From JBBEDC01 sp040881505 (GTDB taxonomy: Bacteria > Patescibacteriota > Andersenbacteria > UBA10190), in assembly GCA_040881505.1 (NCBI GenBank), contig JBBEDC010000046.1, positions 1 to 15,449 on the forward strand: DNA of 15,449 nt. The letters are read 5' to 3'. The translations under genes and the position numbers were made by a program. The notes under the pieces are model-generated. The model was not told where the DNA came from, did not search any database, and saw nothing but the letters and a program-made list of their open reading frames with translations. How positions within the stretch are numbered: position 1 is the stretch's first letter; every line of letters starts with the position of its first letter. Below, one piece after another: positions 14,147 through 15,449 of this stretch.

Positions 14147-15277
14147 GTGGTACAGCGCTACCACTTTTTTTATTACAACATCCCAGGAAAACTCCTCAGT
14201 CACATGCGCTTTTCCAAAAACTCCATACTGCTGTGACATTTTTTGATCTGATATAAGGGATATAATGGCTTGGGTGAACTCCTCATTGGTTGAGCAGAGT
14301 AGGCCAGCTTCCCGGTGCGGCGCTACAAAGGGAATTGCTGACACGTTGCGAGCAACAACTGGCGTACCAGCAGCTAAGGCTTCCGCTACAACAATGCCAA
14401 ACGCCTCATAGTGCGACGGATGAACAAATATATCCGCATGTTGGTAAGCGCCAATAAGTTCAGATTCATCAACCTTGCCGAGGAAGTGTACACGATCTGC
14501 AACACCTGAAGATTTCGCTTGCTGCTTAAGTGTTTCCATATACCCAAAGTCCTCACCGACGATAACGTACTGAAGGTCGGGGATGGCGCGGATAGCGTCC
14601 GGCAGAATAGCGATAATGTCCTGGATTCCCTTGCTTTCAGCGATGCGAGAAACCGAAAGCATGATACGTCCGAATATGTCTCGCTTCAAAAAAGGGCTGA
14701 TGCGCTGGGTTTCAAAGCGGGATACATCAATTCCCGGAGGAATAAGCTCGAAACGATTAACGAGAAATCCTGCTTGCTCTATAAGCTGCTGTTCGTAGGG
14801 GGAAATAACGACAACGACATCAGCGGTAGCGAATGTCTTGCGACCAATGGTTCGCTTGTATAGTTGCCAGACTGCTTTCTGTCTGATTTCATTCTCGTAG
14901 TAAATGGGATGGAAGATAAACGGAATGTGGTGCTGCAAAGCGTACCGAGCGGCAGTATCAGCCGGTTGATACCAAAAGCCATATCCGTGAATGATGTCCG
15001 GCTTGTGATGCCCTAGATAGTATCGCAGGGCCTGCAAACGAGGATACGATATTCCGGGCGTGCTGGCGTGATGAAGGCGCTGTACGTAGGGCGGATCATC
15101 GAGGAGCAGCCCTGGGTCAAGTTCACTGATCGGACCGTGAGTCCTCATCTTACTGGTCAGTACGCGAACATCTCGTCCAGCTTCAATATCACGCGTTCGC
15201 TCAACAATATCCCGAACGTACGTTTCAGCTCCGCCAGAGGCAGGTGGATACCGCAGGGTTGTATGCACGATTCTCAT
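14120..15277 (-). CDS. GT4 family glycosyltransferase
   Basis: A 385-residue GT-B enzyme starting MRIVHTTLRYPP with the glycine-containing loop ASGGAETYVRDI (13-24). The N-terminal half has DIIHGYGFWYQPAD (94-107). The donor half has MLSVSRIAESKGIQDII (206-222), VIVGEDFGY (238-246) and an intact EX7E motif with E291 and E299 (HYEAFGIVVAEAL), then AGTPVV (303-308). It resembles many cytoplasmic GT4 enzymes of exopolysaccharide and teichoic-type glycan loci; the donor cannot be named. Its ATG overlaps the stop of the GT2 gene upstream (ATGA on the minus strand), so the two form one operon. Its last nine codons overlap the end of the convergent orphan gene at 14120-14146, and the terminator of that gene lies wholly inside its coding sequence. 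Confidence 0.87.
   Translation of the reverse strand: MRIVHTTLRYPPASGGAETYVRDIVERTRDIEAGRDVRVLTSKMRTHGPISELDPGLLLDDPPYVQRLHHASTPGISYPRLQALRYYLGHHKPDIIHGYGFWYQPADTAARYALQHHIPFIFHPIYYENEIRQKAVWQLYKRTIGRKTFATADVVVVISPYEQQLIEQAGFLVNRFELIPPGIDVSRFETQRISPFLKRDIFGRIMLSVSRIAESKGIQDIIAILPDAIRAIPDLQYVIVGEDFGYMETLKQQAKSSGVADRVHFLGKVDESELIGAYQHADIFVHPSHYEAFGIVVAEALAAGTPVVARNVSAIPFVAPHREAGLLCSTNEEFTQAIISLISDQKMSQQYGVFGKAHVTEEFSWDVVIKKVVALYHSLLPELFE
14147..14171 (+). terminator. Rho-independent terminator of the orphan gene
   Basis: GTGGTA (14147-14152) and TACCAC (14159-14164) form a perfect 6-base-pair stem with loop CAGCGC, followed directly by seven T (14165-14171). It starts on the base after the TGA of the orphan gene. 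On the opposite strand no T tract follows, so it should act only on rightward transcription. It lies inside the coding region of the convergent GT4 gene. Confidence 0.8.
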
Positions 15278-15449
15278 ATCTGCTTGTACTTACGAGCCAT
15301 TTCCCATTCGTAATACGCGGACATGAAACTCCACATAAATCCGGCGAACCCGTCGAGCATACCCCGGCGGTAGATGTATAGCTTGATGAATTGCTTGAGA
15401 GATAGATGGAGTGGCAACAGCGGGTGTGATGGAATTCGCTTTCCCGATC
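15274..15449 (-). CDS. C-terminal end of a GT2 family glycosyltransferase, cut by the right edge
   Basis: On the minus strand a frame enters from the right edge (first whole codon ends at 15447) and ends at the TGA at 15276-15274, giving 57 residues. It includes LHLSLKQFIKLYIYRRG followed by MLDGFAGFMWSFMSAYY and ends KYKQI. The FIKxY...RRGxLDGxxG..W...SAYY pattern is the usual tail of WaaE-like GT2 glycosyltransferases, which carry an amphipathic or membrane-contacting C-terminal helix after the catalytic GT-A domain. The catalytic part lies outside the window. Its stop overlaps the ATG of the next GT4 gene (ATGA), so it heads that leftward operon. Confidence 0.75.
   Translation of the reverse strand, partial: SGKRIPSHPLLPLHLSLKQFIKLYIYRRGMLDGFAGFMWSFMSAYYEWEMARKYKQI

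Noticed and set aside
1..15449. CRISPR arrays, tRNA genes and insertion sequences
   Set aside because: Reading both strands I found no regularly spaced repeats, no cloverleaf with a GTTCRANNC arm, and no transposase or terminal inverted repeats.
1..15449. TGA recoded as Gly or Trp (code 25 or 4)
   Set aside because: Several genes end naturally at TGA in ATGA overlaps with the next start, and protein lengths match their families with TGA read as stop.

Overview
This window is a bacterial cell-surface polysaccharide and envelope region of 13 genes, with a secreted lipase-like protein and a toxin-antitoxin-like pair set into it. I see five GT4 glycosyltransferases, one GT9 glycosyltransferase, the tail of a GT2 glycosyltransferase, a nucleotide-sugar epimerase/dehydratase and a large polytopic GT-C/YfhO-like membrane protein. 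There is no rRNA, tRNA, transposase or CRISPR array. TGA is used as a stop, several times in tight ATGA overlaps, so code 25 (Gracilibacteria, Absconditabacteria) does not apply. Base composition is moderate (about 43% in one glycosyltransferase block I counted). Dense packing, few Shine-Dalgarno sequences and apparently leaderless starts make me think of a Patescibacteria/CPR lineage such as Saccharibacteria. No marker gene is present, so the taxonomy is a weak inference.

Layout. Positions 1-6709 (+): the tail of an unidentified gene, a nucleotide-sugar epimerase (107-1093), a GT-C/YfhO-like membrane protein (1148-3244) and three consecutive GT4 enzymes (3241-6709). Junctions are 4-base overlaps or 5-base gaps, except for a 54-base gap before the membrane protein that carries its own promoter. 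Positions 6730-7303 (+): a 55-residue basic protein overlapping a VapC-like PIN protein. Positions 7401-8354 (+): two tandem, paralogous 99-residue membrane hairpin proteins separated by a 354-base gap. Positions 8357-11383 (+): a 1008-residue exported alpha/beta-hydrolase with two N-terminal repeat domains and two C-terminal DUF4214-like repeats. Positions 11412-12629 (+): a fifth-type GT4 locus. Positions 12626-13687 (-): GT9. Positions 13736-14146 (+): a GC-rich orphan gene with its own strong ribosome binding site and terminator. Positions 14120-15449 (-): a GT4 gene and the end of a GT2 gene, transcribed leftwards.

How the genes may work together. The epimerase would supply a modified nucleotide sugar; the GT4, GT9 and GT2 enzymes would build a glycan on a lipid carrier at the cytoplasmic face; the polytopic membrane protein could transfer a sugar or glycan outside the membrane. 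No flippase or polymerase gene of a standard type is visible, so the locus probably continues beyond the window. The most unusual parts are the recurrent -10 box placed exactly 7 bases before an ATG, and the unit made of duplicated small membrane proteins plus a mosaic secreted hydrolase.
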